Shown here: positions 41,117 through 50,516 of the stretch, piece after piece
Layout of the letters: the number at the start of each line of letters is the position of its first letter
Numbering within the stretch: the first letter of the stretch is position 1
NCBI GenBank assembly: GCA_964505195.1
Contig: CAZDGV010000002.1
Span: 1 to 64,000, forward strand
Origin: CAZDGV01 sp964505195
Lineage (GTDB): Bacteria; Bacteroidota; Bacteroidia; Chitinophagales; Chitinophagaceae
Direction: 5' to 3'
DNA: 64,000 bases
Made by a program: the position numbers and the translations under genes
Notes under the pieces: generated by a model
Database searches by the model: none
What the model saw: the letters and a program-made list of their open reading frames with translations, nothing else
Told to the model about the DNA's origin: nothing

Positions 41117-41899
41117 TTAACGATCTCTTGTAACGGAAAGACCAGGTGCTCTTGTTCCAGTTACACCAACCCTGCCTCTTGCCACTAAAGTGAGCGAGTT
41201 CATATTATTGGTTGTAACCGTTAAGGAACTGATTACGGTGGTAGTACCTGCCCAGCGGATACGGAATATATCACTGGCGCCTGTACGTGGCAACTCGATA
41301 TAAGACGTTATCCGACGATAAGGAATATTACTCAGTACCACTGCATTGTTGTTGGTAGAAAACACATCAATGGCAGGGGTTGCAGTAGGAGGGTTGGGTA
41401 TAAAATTCGCAAAACGAACTCTAAAGTGATTTCCTCCAGCAGGAGTCCTGATATCGTCTTCAACTGCCTGTATAGCGGGTCTTTCCGCATCGTCGAAGAA
41501 GAAATAGGTCTGATATTTCCCCGCATTGAGTTGCGGCATAAAACTGAATATGATGCTATCGCGAACCGTTGTAGCAGGGGTTCCGGTCGACATTTTAATG
41601 CCAAAGGTATTCGACAGGTTGGTAGTGGTATTTACAGCGGTATATTCGTTTGATGGGAAAAATGAACCAATTGGTAATGCAGTAGGAGTAATCTTCTGCG
41701 TATTCAATTCAATTTGTAAAGTAGGGCCTGCAGCGGGTGTAAGATAGCTGGGGGTAGCCGCTCCGTATGCATGCACAAATTTCACAAATGAATGTGTATC
41801 TGAAGATGCTATATCATAGGTCGCTTTAATAGATGCTTCCTTTTCGCAACCTGCAATGACAATTAGTAATATGAGCGAAAAATATTTTAAATGTTTCAT
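41117..41899 (-). CDS. DUF4397 lipoprotein
   Basis: A 260-residue lipoprotein (signal peptide with lipobox IAGC, Cys18). The mature part contains two related beta-sandwich halves, starting with FVKFVHAYG and HFRVRFANFIPN, as in DUF4397 proteins; the second half has IPYRRITSYIELPRTG and FRIRWAG. The function is unknown. It is the third gene of the susC-susD operon (19 bases after susD) and is likely to sit on the cell surface with the SusCD complex, perhaps as an accessory ligand-binding lipoprotein, which is inference from position. Confidence 0.82.
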   Translation of the reverse strand: MKHLKYFSLILLIVIAGCEKEASIKATYDIASSDTHSFVKFVHAYGAATPSYLTPAAGPTLQIELNTQKITPTALPIGSFFPSNEYTAVNTTTNLSNTFGIKMSTGTPATTVRDSIIFSFMPQLNAGKYQTYFFFDDAERPAIQAVEDDIRTPAGGNHFRVRFANFIPNPPTATPAIDVFSTNNNAVVLSNIPYRRITSYIELPRTGASDIFRIRWAGTTTVISSLTVTTNNMNSLTLVARGRVGVTGTRAPGLSVTRDR

Positions 41900-41918
41900 G
41901 TCAATATATTTTATAATG

Positions 41919-43565
41919 TTATCTTCTTGAGAACCAAACTTCCTTGGTGTGCCAATCTAACGCATCTGCACCTAAGGCTCTGAGTTCATTAATATTCCAC
42001 ACGTATTCAGCGTTAAAACGATAGCGGACACGATACACGAATTTACCGTTGTTATCAGGCCATAGTACAGCTCCTGTGGGGGGAACAAAATCCCGATATA
42101 CCTGATTGCCTCTTTCGTCTGCATCAGTGTAGTGGTATCTGCGCATATCAACCCAGGTTTCCAATGCGCCATATCCGTACAATGCAATGTATTTCTGCAA
42201 CATAATGTGCGATAAAGTAAGATTGGCTGCACTGGGAACAACTGCAGGATTATTGAGGAATGCATCTCTTGCAGCAGTATTTAACAAATCCGCTGATGGC
42301 ACATTAACGGAGTAATTGTTCTGAAGCATATCGAAATTCAAGCTAATAGCGCTGCGATACGCGGTAAGTGCAGTAGCGCGGTCGCCTTTGCGGAAAGCGG
42401 CTTCTGCTTTCATGAACATTACTTCACTGGCAGTGATCACCGGCATAGGAGAAGCATTGCGGAAAATATATCTTGCACGATTATCATCACGGGGAGGAAC
42501 CAATGAATCATGTCGCTGCCCCCAGAATCCTTCCGGACGGTCGTTAACCGATGTAATGGCTGTAACGCCTCCATTGAGCGGTATTCCATTGTATTGTCCG
42601 CTAATGGAAGGACGAATCAAATATGCTCTACGTGGATCTACCACATTTTGAAAGGCGCTGTTTCTGCCGCTCATCAAATCTGCGATATAAGCACTTTGGC
42701 GAACACCATATGCGGTTCCAATATTATTACGTAAAGGGCCATAGAAATTAGAATTAGCGCTTACACCAGTTGTAGCTTGGAAGCTTACATAAGCATTGTC
42801 GTTGTTGTTTACAATAGCTCTATCGCAATAATAAATAACCGAATCTGCCTTGTAATCCGACTTATTTGATAAGTGATGATAAGAACGGGCCATGATGGCA
42901 TAAACAAATTTTTTCCATTTTTCTCGGTCGCCATTATAGAAGAAGGCGTCTCCTTTTGCGAGATTTTCGCGACTAACGCCATCGCCAGTACGGTTAAGAT
43001 AGTCGAGTGCTTCTAAGCAAAGCTTTCTTACATGTTTGTAAACTTCTTCTTCTTTATCAAATTTGAAGGTTAACAAATCCGTACGGAATGCCTCATTTAA
43101 AATCACTTCTCCGTGATAGTCGGTCAGTTGCAACCAGCTCCATGCGAAAATGGCTTTTCCTACACCAACATAATCCCATTTCTTTTCTTCTTCAGCCCAC
43201 TCCATCATTTTAACGCAGTTCTGTCCTACATCATAATAATGTGCACGCCATATGGAACCGGCATTATCACTACCATCTACCGTTCCTCCCATGCGTTCAT
43301 ACATAGTGCTGGAATTACGTGTGGCACTCACCGTAAAGCTTGTAAAGTATTGTATATACATACTTGCAAAACGTGCATCATTCATAGGGCCATGACCTGC
43401 ATAATTTGCAGCCATAGATGAGATGATTTGTGGCAATAGTTGCTCCGGCGGCACTTTGGTAGGAGCATTGGGGTTCTGATATGCATCTTCAATTTTCTTT
43501 TTACAGGAAGAGATCGTGCCTGTAAGCAGAATGGATAGCAGCAGAATGAAATATTTTTTTGACAT
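41919..43565 (-). CDS. SusD/RagB-family nutrient-binding lipoprotein
   Basis: The 548-residue lipoprotein starts at ATG 43565 (an in-frame TTG lies three codons upstream) with a signal peptide and Cys near residue 21 (TGTISSC). NPNAPTKVPPEQLLPQ, WRAHYYDVGQNCVKMMEWAEE and the later ITASEVMFMKAEAAFRKGD-type TPR region mark the SusD-like-2 branch; the C-terminal part (LWPDNNGKFVYRVRYRF) is also typical. SusD proteins cap a SusC barrel and bind the substrate at the surface. The gene is 20 bases downstream of susC. No glycan-degrading enzyme is encoded nearby, so the substrate is open and may be a peptide or other compound. Confidence 0.92.
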   Translation of the reverse strand: MSKKYFILLLSILLTGTISSCKKKIEDAYQNPNAPTKVPPEQLLPQIISSMAANYAGHGPMNDARFASMYIQYFTSFTVSATRNSSTMYERMGGTVDGSDNAGSIWRAHYYDVGQNCVKMMEWAEEEKKWDYVGVGKAIFAWSWLQLTDYHGEVILNEAFRTDLLTFKFDKEEEVYKHVRKLCLEALDYLNRTGDGVSRENLAKGDAFFYNGDREKWKKFVYAIMARSYHHLSNKSDYKADSVIYYCDRAIVNNNDNAYVSFQATTGVSANSNFYGPLRNNIGTAYGVRQSAYIADLMSGRNSAFQNVVDPRRAYLIRPSISGQYNGIPLNGGVTAITSVNDRPEGFWGQRHDSLVPPRDDNRARYIFRNASPMPVITASEVMFMKAEAAFRKGDRATALTAYRSAISLNFDMLQNNYSVNVPSADLLNTAARDAFLNNPAVVPSAANLTLSHIMLQKYIALYGYGALETWVDMRRYHYTDADERGNQVYRDFVPPTGAVLWPDNNGKFVYRVRYRFNAEYVWNINELRALGADALDWHTKEVWFSRR

Positions 43566-43585
43566 ATGTTTCAATTTTTACCGAG

Positions 43586-46500
43586 TTAGAAGGATGTTCT
43601 GATACCAACGTTTACACTCACCGGAATAGCAATGTTTCCAAAGTCGAATCCAGCAGCACCTACACCACGCGTACCTGCAGTATTACCGTTCACTGCAGGA
43701 TCTGCACCGGAGTAATTGGTAATTAATACCAAGTCGTTGCATGTTACAAAGGCACTCAGAGATTTGAACACTTTTTGCTTATTGATGATACTGCTGGTGA
43801 AATTGTAAGAAAGGGTGATATCTCTCAAACGTAACCAGTTGATGTCTTTTTCAATAAACTCTTCTTCAGGCATACCCGTATAATAGGCCTGATTGTAATA
43901 AGGCGTAACTGCAATGGTATTGGTAGTAGGGGTTGCTGTATTTTGCCATCCGTCTTGAAGAACTCCTTGAATTACACGGGGCATTAAACGATCGGCTGTA
44001 CGTAAACTACGACCTTGTTGTGTGAGGAACATGTTCGTGCCATTGAAAATATCACCACCCATGCGCCAATCCCAAAGCATTGAGATGGATAGGTTCTTAT
44101 AACGGAATGTGTTATTTATACCCATCGTAAAGGTCGGGTTTCTATCACCTCGAACGCGGAAGGCTGGATCATTTACAGGTAATCCTGTAGCAGGGTTGAT
44201 TAATATTTGACCACGATCATTTCTTAAATAGCCTGCTGATGTAATAGTGGTAGTTGGGCCGCCTGTAACTAAACCTGCACGAGCATTTCCAAACAGCCAT
44301 GTATCGGAGATGTAGAATTCTGGCACGTTGGAAGGCAAGCTCAATACTTCATTCCACATGCTATTGAAGTTCAAGCCAATGGTCCAGCGTGCATTTTTTG
44401 TTTGAATAGGTGTTGCACTAAAAGCAACTTCAATACCCTGGTTACGCGTTTCTCCTACATTCAATGTATTCAACACAAAGCCCGTACCATAACTTGAACG
44501 GAAGAGTTCGACAATTTGATTGCTACAGAGTGTATTATAGTAGGTAGCGTCGATGGATAATCTGCTGTTAAACATACGGAGTTCTGTACCCACTTCATAA
44601 GTAGATTGCTTTTCCGGCTCAAGGAAGAAGTTGTTATTGGTAAAGCCATATGCAAAGCCCTGACCACTGCTCAGTACGTTATTAAATACTGACTGGTTTG
44701 AATATGCACCATTCAGTCTTGCAGTGGTGGCAAGTGATGTTCTGAGCTTCCAATAACTTAAAATGTTTCCTTTTTTCAATCCCGGTAATATGTCGGACAT
44801 GATCATACTCAAACTTGCACCGGGATAGTTAAAGTTTCTGTTGATTGCAGGAAGGGTAGAAGCTGATTCAAAACGGTGTGTATAGTTTAAGAAAACAACA
44901 TTGTTATAATTAACCGCAAATTCACCAAATCCTGCTAGCTGGCGTGTAATTACTCTGTTGTAATCGCCTAAGTTGTTTCTATTAAGGCGTACACGCGTAG
45001 TGGGAGTAGTATTGGAGCTATCACGCAATTTAGGATCGATAATACGCGTTCCATACACTGCAAACATTTGTGTTTCATAATCCTGCCACATGGTTCCCAC
45101 CATCAGGCGTCCGTTGAACTTGCCCAATGATTTTTTGAAGGTGGCATTAATGGTATGATTGTAGCCATAATAGTTTCTGAAGAAGTTATCCAACTGTCCT
45201 CCCTGCGCTGCTGTGGTTAGGAACGATTGAGGGTGAACGAAACGGTTGCCTTCCATGCGGTAGGTGTCGTAACCAAAACGTCCCTGCAAGCTCAACCACT
45301 TGGTGGGGTTGATGTTAACTCCAAGCGAGTATGTGTAACGGTCTGTTTCATCGAAAGCCGATACATTTTTTGCATTCCAAAGCGGGTTGTCAATTTCCAA
45401 CAGTGGATCTGCAGCATAGGTGAGTAATTTATTTCCGTTGTCGTCTTCAATATTTTTCAAATCAAGACCAAGGGGCCAGCGAAGTAGGGTTAGTAAGTAG
45501 CTATTCGCTCCGCGAATAGGACGGCGAAACTCTGTACGCGCATAGGCTACAGCGGGATTCAGCTCCAACCACTTGCCAATTTTGGTGCTATTGGACAAGC
45601 GGAAATTTGCACGCTTATAGTTATTGAAAGGAACGGAACCGTCGTTGTTGATATAGCTACCGCTTAAACGGAAGCTTGAGTTTTTGATGCCATAATCCAT
45701 GCTAAGGTTATGTGTTTGTGCAACACCAGTACGGAAAAAGTCATCAATGTTCTGATAGATTTGAGCACGATTCGGGTTATCGTTCCGTGGGCCAAAATAT
45801 GTAAAGATGGAACTTTGAACACCATTGTTCCCGGGGAGAAAATCATCATTTACGCTGGGTAAACGGGTGATTTCAGAGAATCGTAAACTGTTATCGTAAT
45901 TGATTCCCAACTTCTTTTTTTGTGCAGTCGCTTTTTTGGTGGTGATGAGAATCGCGCCTGAGCTTGCCTGGCTACCGTAAAGGGCAGTGGCTTCGGGGCC
46001 TTTCAGCACCGTGATGGATTCGATATCGTTCGGGTTGATATCGGCGATACGGTTGGTATAATCGTTGTCTCTGTTCGGACGATCAGATGCAAGACCCACG
46101 GTACCAGCACCACCGCTTTCGTTCAGCGTTTGATTGTCCATGATGATACCATCCACTACAAAAAGTGGTTCATTGCTAAGTGCCATTGAGTTGAAGCCGC
46201 GCAATACAATACTGGAGGAGGCACCGGCGATACCATTGGTGGGCGTTACGGTAACACCGGCAATTCTACCTTGCAAAGCATTTACAAAGTTTTCACGCTG
46301 TGTTTCCTGAACCTCGGCACCAGTTACCTTTTGAGTTGAAAAGCCAAGTTCACGCGGGTTACGCTTGATGTCCATGGCTGTAACAACTACCTCAGTCATT
46401 TCCTCTTTGTTGGTGGATTTCAAGTTGATGTTGATGGTACTGCTTTCACCGACTTTCGATTCAATCACACCAAATCCCACATATGAAAATACAAGGGTTT

Positions 46501-46714
46501 GCCCCTTTTGAGCCTTGATGGTAAAAGCACCTGTGTTGTTTGTACTTGTTCCCGTGCGCGAACCTTTTATGCGAACGGAAACTCCGGGGAGCGGCGAGTT
46601 ATCATCCGCATCTCGCACAACACCTGTAATGGTTAGTTCCTGTGCATGGAGCGTTAGGGATGATATTGTGCATGCCAAGCACAATAGAAAGAAGCAAATT
46701 TTTCTCATAATCAT
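43586..46714 (-). CDS. SusC/RagA-family TonB-linked outer-membrane protein
   Basis: A 1042-residue receptor. The start at 46714 gives a signal peptide (MIMRKICFFLLC...LHAQ; 46708 is an alternative). A carboxypeptidase-like domain follows (ITGVVRDADDNSPLPGVSVRIKG), then the SusC-type plug with LQGRIAGVTVTP, LRGFNSMALSNEPLFVVDG and SITVLKGPEATALYGSQASSGAILITTKK, then a 22-strand-type barrel. It imports a SusD-bound ligand with TonB energy. It is first in the susC-susD-DUF4397 operon, preceded by a 171-base spacer that holds a LacI-type palindrome but no sigma or anti-sigma genes. Confidence 0.95.
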   Translation of the reverse strand: MIMRKICFFLLCLACTISSLTLHAQELTITGVVRDADDNSPLPGVSVRIKGSRTGTSTNNTGAFTIKAQKGQTLVFSYVGFGVIESKVGESSTININLKSTNKEEMTEVVVTAMDIKRNPRELGFSTQKVTGAEVQETQRENFVNALQGRIAGVTVTPTNGIAGASSSIVLRGFNSMALSNEPLFVVDGIIMDNQTLNESGGAGTVGLASDRPNRDNDYTNRIADINPNDIESITVLKGPEATALYGSQASSGAILITTKKATAQKKKLGINYDNSLRFSEITRLPSVNDDFLPGNNGVQSSIFTYFGPRNDNPNRAQIYQNIDDFFRTGVAQTHNLSMDYGIKNSSFRLSGSYINNDGSVPFNNYKRANFRLSNSTKIGKWLELNPAVAYARTEFRRPIRGANSYLLTLLRWPLGLDLKNIEDDNGNKLLTYAADPLLEIDNPLWNAKNVSAFDETDRYTYSLGVNINPTKWLSLQGRFGYDTYRMEGNRFVHPQSFLTTAAQGGQLDNFFRNYYGYNHTINATFKKSLGKFNGRLMVGTMWQDYETQMFAVYGTRIIDPKLRDSSNTTPTTRVRLNRNNLGDYNRVITRQLAGFGEFAVNYNNVVFLNYTHRFESASTLPAINRNFNYPGASLSMIMSDILPGLKKGNILSYWKLRTSLATTARLNGAYSNQSVFNNVLSSGQGFAYGFTNNNFFLEPEKQSTYEVGTELRMFNSRLSIDATYYNTLCSNQIVELFRSSYGTGFVLNTLNVGETRNQGIEVAFSATPIQTKNARWTIGLNFNSMWNEVLSLPSNVPEFYISDTWLFGNARAGLVTGGPTTTITSAGYLRNDRGQILINPATGLPVNDPAFRVRGDRNPTFTMGINNTFRYKNLSISMLWDWRMGGDIFNGTNMFLTQQGRSLRTADRLMPRVIQGVLQDGWQNTATPTTNTIAVTPYYNQAYYTGMPEEEFIEKDINWLRLRDITLSYNFTSSIINKQKVFKSLSAFVTCNDLVLITNYSGADPAVNGNTAGTRGVGAAGFDFGNIAIPVSVNVGIRTSF

Positions 46715-46855
46715 AAAGTTTGGTGCCGTAAAGTAAATAAAATCTTGCCTTGTTTCAGCATTTTCAAGCAGCATTTTATAAAAAAACAAAAAGGCGAAAA
46801 ACTATTGAAAAGTTGTGCATAATTATCTGCATCCGAAATCTCAAAATGATTGATT

Positions 46856-46867
46856 TTAAGCGCTTAA
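46856..46867. promoter_or_regulatory. LacI-type palindrome upstream of susC
   Basis: The perfect palindrome TTAAGCGCTTAA lies 142 bases upstream of the susC start. Its AAGCGCTT core is that of LacI/CcpA-family operators. No such regulator is encoded in the window, so its use is inferred from sequence only. Confidence 0.4.
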
Positions 46868-46885
46868 CAGGATGGTTCGATCTAA

Positions 46886-48055
46886 TTACTGCGAAGCTTC
46901 ATCCGATGGTTTGAAGTGCAGTTTAGTGAGCGATTCAATCAGTGGTTTTACCTGGTAAATTTTTTCATTATAGCGATTTCCCAGTACAATAATCGTTACC
47001 GAGTCACCCAGTATCCGATAGAAGCTGGCATTATTACCATGCCACCAGCCATTGTGGTAAATCACTTTTTCTGCATCGTTCAGCAGGTACATGCGCCAGC
47101 CAAGGCCATAATTATGCATACCTGGCTTTTCAAAGCTGTAAGGTGTAAAAGCTGCTTCAAGGGTAGATCTGCTGAAAAGCTTTTGCGCATAAAGAGCTTG
47201 ATCCCATTTCAGTAAATCCCTTACGGTGCTATAAATATTTTTATCGCCATAGGTTTCATCTAAATAGGTGAAGGGTTCAAGTGATCCGTCTTTCCGAAAA
47301 GACGGCGTTACATGATCGGCATCCTGAGGTGAATACACTTTGGTGTATTGCATGTTCAATGGGTCAAAGAAAACATCATGCAAATATGCACTATACGATC
47401 TACCAGAAACCTGTTCAATGATTAAAGCCAATAAAACATAATTGGTATTTGAATAACCAAAGCGTTTGTTAGAGATGAAACTGAGTCCGGGTTTGCTTTT
47501 ACAAAGCACATCCAGCACATCCTGGTTTTTGACAGATATATCTTTTGGCCATTTTTCAGCTTCCAAAAAATAGGCATAATTAGGTATTCCACTGCGATGA
47601 TTGAGCAGCATTTCAATGGTGACTCCTTTGTAAGGAAATGTTTTGAAATATTGCTGCAAGCTATCTTGTATGGATAGTTTTCCCTCTTCCTGAAGCTTCA
47701 GAATAGCCATTGCAGTAAAGGTTTTACTGGTAGAGGCAATATGAAAAGGAGTTGTAGGACCAATCGAATCCTTTCCTTTCAACCGAATGGCTCCACGATA
47801 TTGCTCAAAAATGATTGAACCGTTTTTCGCTACCAGAAAGCTACCATTAAATTGTTGGTTATCCAACGTTGTATCAAAGAAAGCTGCTGTTTTACGGAAC
47901 ATATCCCGATAAACAAGTTTATCGAGTGCTTTGGGAGTAGGGGGATAAAACTGTAGGGAATCTTCGGGGATCAATTTTTCAGAACCAAGGAAATTGCAAG
48001 CAGGGGTTGACTGAATCACAAAAAACAAGCAACCTAAACGAATGAATCTTTTCAT
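46886..48055 (-). CDS. Serine hydrolase of the beta-lactamase/class C family
   Basis: A 389-residue exported hydrolase. The catalytic box STSK (Ser108 and Lys111), the GYSNTNY motif (Tyr-x-Asn near residue 203) and a late HNGWWHG in place of the KTG triad match class C-type serine hydrolases, a group with beta-lactamases, D-peptidases and esterases. The N-terminus is a signal peptide; Cys20 could be lipidated but the preceding residues (STPA) do not form a good lipobox. The substrate cannot be told. It lies upstream of susC on the same strand with a 171-base gap, so it may or may not share its message. Confidence 0.88.
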   Translation of the reverse strand: MKRFIRLGCLFFVIQSTPACNFLGSEKLIPEDSLQFYPPTPKALDKLVYRDMFRKTAAFFDTTLDNQQFNGSFLVAKNGSIIFEQYRGAIRLKGKDSIGPTTPFHIASTSKTFTAMAILKLQEEGKLSIQDSLQQYFKTFPYKGVTIEMLLNHRSGIPNYAYFLEAEKWPKDISVKNQDVLDVLCKSKPGLSFISNKRFGYSNTNYVLLALIIEQVSGRSYSAYLHDVFFDPLNMQYTKVYSPQDADHVTPSFRKDGSLEPFTYLDETYGDKNIYSTVRDLLKWDQALYAQKLFSRSTLEAAFTPYSFEKPGMHNYGLGWRMYLLNDAEKVIYHNGWWHGNNASFYRILGDSVTIIVLGNRYNEKIYQVKPLIESLTKLHFKPSDEASQ

Positions 48056-48083
48056 GCAGTAATGAGAAAATGCTTAGCTCAAG

Positions 48084-48091
48084 TATATTTG
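48084..48091 (+). promoter_or_regulatory. Promoter -7 box for serA
   Basis: TATATTTG, a perfect TAnnTTTG, 25 bases before the ATG at 48117; no clear -33 TTTG. Confidence 0.5.
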
Positions 48092-48116
48092 TGCAATAAT
48101 AACATTGTTCCGGCAA

Positions 48117-49355
48117 ATGAGCGACAAAAGAACAACCAGCTATCCCCGCGAGAAGATCAATATTCTGCTCTTGGAAAATATCAGCAATAAAGCTGTTCAG
48201 CAAATTACTGCACAGGGTTATGTCCAGGTAAAAAAGCTCAGCGGTGCTTTATCGGAAGATGAACTCATTAAGCTGGTTAAAGATGTTCATTTGTTGGGTA
48301 TTCGTTCCAAAACGAAGGTTACAGAAAAAGTGCTGCAAGCTGCTACTAAACTTCAGTCTATCGGATGTTTTTGCATTGGTGTAAATCAGGTTGATTTAAA
48401 AGCGGCTACCAAAAAAGGAGTGGTGGTTTTTAATGCCCCCTATAGCAATACACGCAGTGTTGCCGAATTAGTCATCGGTGCATCTATCATGCTCATTCGT
48501 CGGATTCCCGATAAAAACAAAGCTGCCCATGATGGTGTTTGGATGAAAGACGCCAGCGGTAGTTTTGAACTAAGAGGTAAAACGCTCGGTATCATCGGCT
48601 ATGGTAATATTGGCTCACAGGTGAGCATTCTTGCAGAAGCATTGGGGATGAAAGTGATTTACCACGACATCGTAACCAAACTTCCCTTGGGCAATGCAAC
48701 ACAGGTGAAATCAATGAAAGAAGTGTTGCAGCAATCCGATATCATTTCACTCCACGTTCCAGAAACTGCCCTTACGAAAAATTTAATCGGTAAACAGCAA
48801 TTGAAGCTTTGCAAGCAAGGTGCGATACTCATTAATTACGCAAGGGGAGAAGTGGTAGATCTATCGGCGTTGCGTAAATTCATACTGGATGGTCATATTG
48901 CAGGCGCAGCGATAGATGTGTTTCCGGTGGAGCCTGAAAAAAACGGGGATCATTTTCAAACCCCTTTGCAGGATCTTCCCAACGTACTGCTCACGCCACA
49001 TGTGGGTGGCTCAACTGAAGAAGCGCAACAACATATCGGTACCGATGTTGCTCAAAAACTTTTGAATTATTTGGAGTCAGGCATTACGATCGGATCTCAC
49101 ACCATTCCTGAACTAGCCTTGCCTTTGCAGGAAGGTACGCATCGGATTCTGCACATACACCGCAATGTTCCGGGCGTACTTTCTGAAATCAACAGCCAAC
49201 TCAGCAAGCATAAAGTAAATATTCTGGCACAATATCTTAAAACCAACGAACTAATTGGTTATGTGGTGCTGGATATTGATCGGAACATCAGCAACAAAGC
49301 GCTTCAGCTACTCCGCGAAGTGAAAGATACCATTCGCGTACGCGTTGTTTATTAA
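48117..49355 (+). CDS. serA: D-3-phosphoglycerate dehydrogenase
   Basis: A 412-residue enzyme for the first step of serine synthesis. The NAD-binding loop is GIIGYGNIGSQ (near residue 160). The catalytic Arg, Glu and His lie in NYARGEVVD, FPVEPEKNG and LTPHVGGSTEEAQ. Residues about 335-412 are a C-terminal ACT domain (HRNVPGVLSEINSQLSKHKVNILAQYL), the usual site of serine feedback. The length matches the short E. coli-type enzyme (410). The ATG at 48117 is used; a TTG at 48105 is in frame. It is a lone gene, divergent from the serine hydrolase, with a perfect -7 box. Confidence 0.95.
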   Translation: MSDKRTTSYPREKINILLLENISNKAVQQITAQGYVQVKKLSGALSEDELIKLVKDVHLLGIRSKTKVTEKVLQAATKLQSIGCFCIGVNQVDLKAATKKGVVVFNAPYSNTRSVAELVIGASIMLIRRIPDKNKAAHDGVWMKDASGSFELRGKTLGIIGYGNIGSQVSILAEALGMKVIYHDIVTKLPLGNATQVKSMKEVLQQSDIISLHVPETALTKNLIGKQQLKLCKQGAILINYARGEVVDLSALRKFILDGHIAGAAIDVFPVEPEKNGDHFQTPLQDLPNVLLTPHVGGSTEEAQQHIGTDVAQKLLNYLESGITIGSHTIPELALPLQEGTHRILHIHRNVPGVLSEINSQLSKHKVNILAQYLKTNELIGYVVLDIDRNISNKALQLLREVKDTIRVRVVY

Positions 49356-49467
49356 GCATTCCTCCTTTGATGAGATACAGTTTACGAGGTGATGTAAATC
49401 ATGATTTTTCCCCACCGAATGAGCTTATTTTGTAACTGGCCTTCACATTAAACACCTAAATAAATCA

Positions 49468-49677
49468 ATGATCATGAAAAGAGGATTTACCATCGGAATT
49501 CTGGTTGCCGCTGCTGCAGGTTTGGTAGCCGGTTTATTATTTGCGCCAGAAAAAGGAAAGGATTTAAGAAAGAAAATCAAAGACAAAGGGAACGAGCTGA
49601 GTGACAAAATCAAAGACAGTATGCGATCGAACCGGGAAAGAGCAAAAGAAATGAGAGAAGAGTTTATGGAAGGATAA
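49468..49677 (+). CDS. YtxH-like small membrane protein
   Basis: A 69-residue protein with one membrane helix (about residues 7-27, FTIGILVAAAAGLVAGLLFAP) followed by a highly charged helix rich in Lys and Glu (KGKDLRKKIKDKGNELSDKI). The APEKGKDLRKKI segment after the helix is the YtxH mark. These proteins are often stress-related, but no mechanism is known. It starts ATGATCATG, so the third codon (49474) is an alternative start. A terminator follows about 45 bases after its stop. Confidence 0.82.
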   Translation: MIMKRGFTIGILVAAAAGLVAGLLFAPEKGKDLRKKIKDKGNELSDKIKDSMRSNRERAKEMREEFMEG

Positions 49678-49722
49678 CCGCGTAGTATAGGGTTTTGGTT
49701 AAGATAGAGATGGTTTACAAAG

Positions 49723-49760
49723 TGGCGTAACGGATTGGTTTTCGTTGCGCCATCTTTTTG
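49723..49760 (+). terminator. Terminator after the YtxH gene
   Basis: TGGCGTAACG (49723-49732) pairs with CGTTGCGCCA (49743-49752) over a 10-base loop and is followed by TCTTTTTG. It lies between convergent genes and may also serve cutC. Confidence 0.75.
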
Positions 49761-49783
49761 ATCGATCAAACTATGAAGAAGCC

Positions 49784-50512
49784 TTAGCGTTGTTCGTCTA
49801 AAATTTTTCGCATCTGCTGTATCATGTTTGTGTCAACTCCCACACTCGGTGTTTCAGCTCCCATGGTAGGATGGCTGAATTCCATTACAGAATCAATAGC
49901 GATACGTGCAGCAGTATGGTATTCCGAGGCGCCGGTATCTTTGATTAATTGCTTTAAATTATTGTCCCGTACACCTGAACCTGGCATAATAACGATACGC
50001 TGATCTGCCTGTTGCACAAGCGCACGTATGGTTTGAGCACCTTCTGGAGCAGTTGGATACTGCCCTGATGTTAGAATTCTTTGTACACCTAATTCAATGA
50101 GTTGTTCCAAACTTTTAAATGGATCACGAACACGATCAAATGCACGGTGAAAAGTAACTTCCATAGGATAAGCCAACTCAATCAGTTTTGAACAGCGTTG
50201 TAGATCAATATTGCCATCCTTATCCAGAAAGCCCACAACAATACCATCGCAACCGATTTCCTTGCAAAGTTTGATTTCCTTTTTCATGATTTCAAAAGAA
50301 GCATCGGAATAGAGAAAATCACCTCCGCGTGGACGAATGATTGGGAAAAGTGGGATGCTTAGTTTTTCTCTTGCATAACAAATTGTGCCATAGGAGGGCG
50401 TAGTACCGCCTTCAGTAGGATTATCACACAGTTCAATCCGGTTTGCTCCGGCTTCCTGGGCAAGTATGGCAGATTCAGCAGAAAAAGCAGCAATTTCGAG
50501 TAAGAGGGACAT
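49784..50512 (-). CDS. cutC: CutC family protein
   Basis: The 242-residue barrel protein shows the CutC pattern: LLEIAAFSAESAILAQEAGANRIELC at the start, then PIIRPRGGDFLYSD, FHRAFDR and ILTSG. CutC was named for copper tolerance in E. coli, but that role has been disputed and its enzymatic function is uncertain. The ATG at 50512 starts 4 bases after the stop of the glycosylasparaginase gene, so the two are co-transcribed. Codons upstream of 50512 are open but overlap that gene. Confidence 0.93.
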   Translation of the reverse strand: MSLLLEIAAFSAESAILAQEAGANRIELCDNPTEGGTTPSYGTICYAREKLSIPLFPIIRPRGGDFLYSDASFEIMKKEIKLCKEIGCDGIVVGFLDKDGNIDLQRCSKLIELAYPMEVTFHRAFDRVRDPFKSLEQLIELGVQRILTSGQYPTAPEGAQTIRALVQQADQRIVIMPGSGVRDNNLKQLIKDTGASEYHTAARIAIDSVMEFSHPTMGAETPSVGVDTNMIQQMRKILDEQR

Positions 50513-50516
50513 GTTT

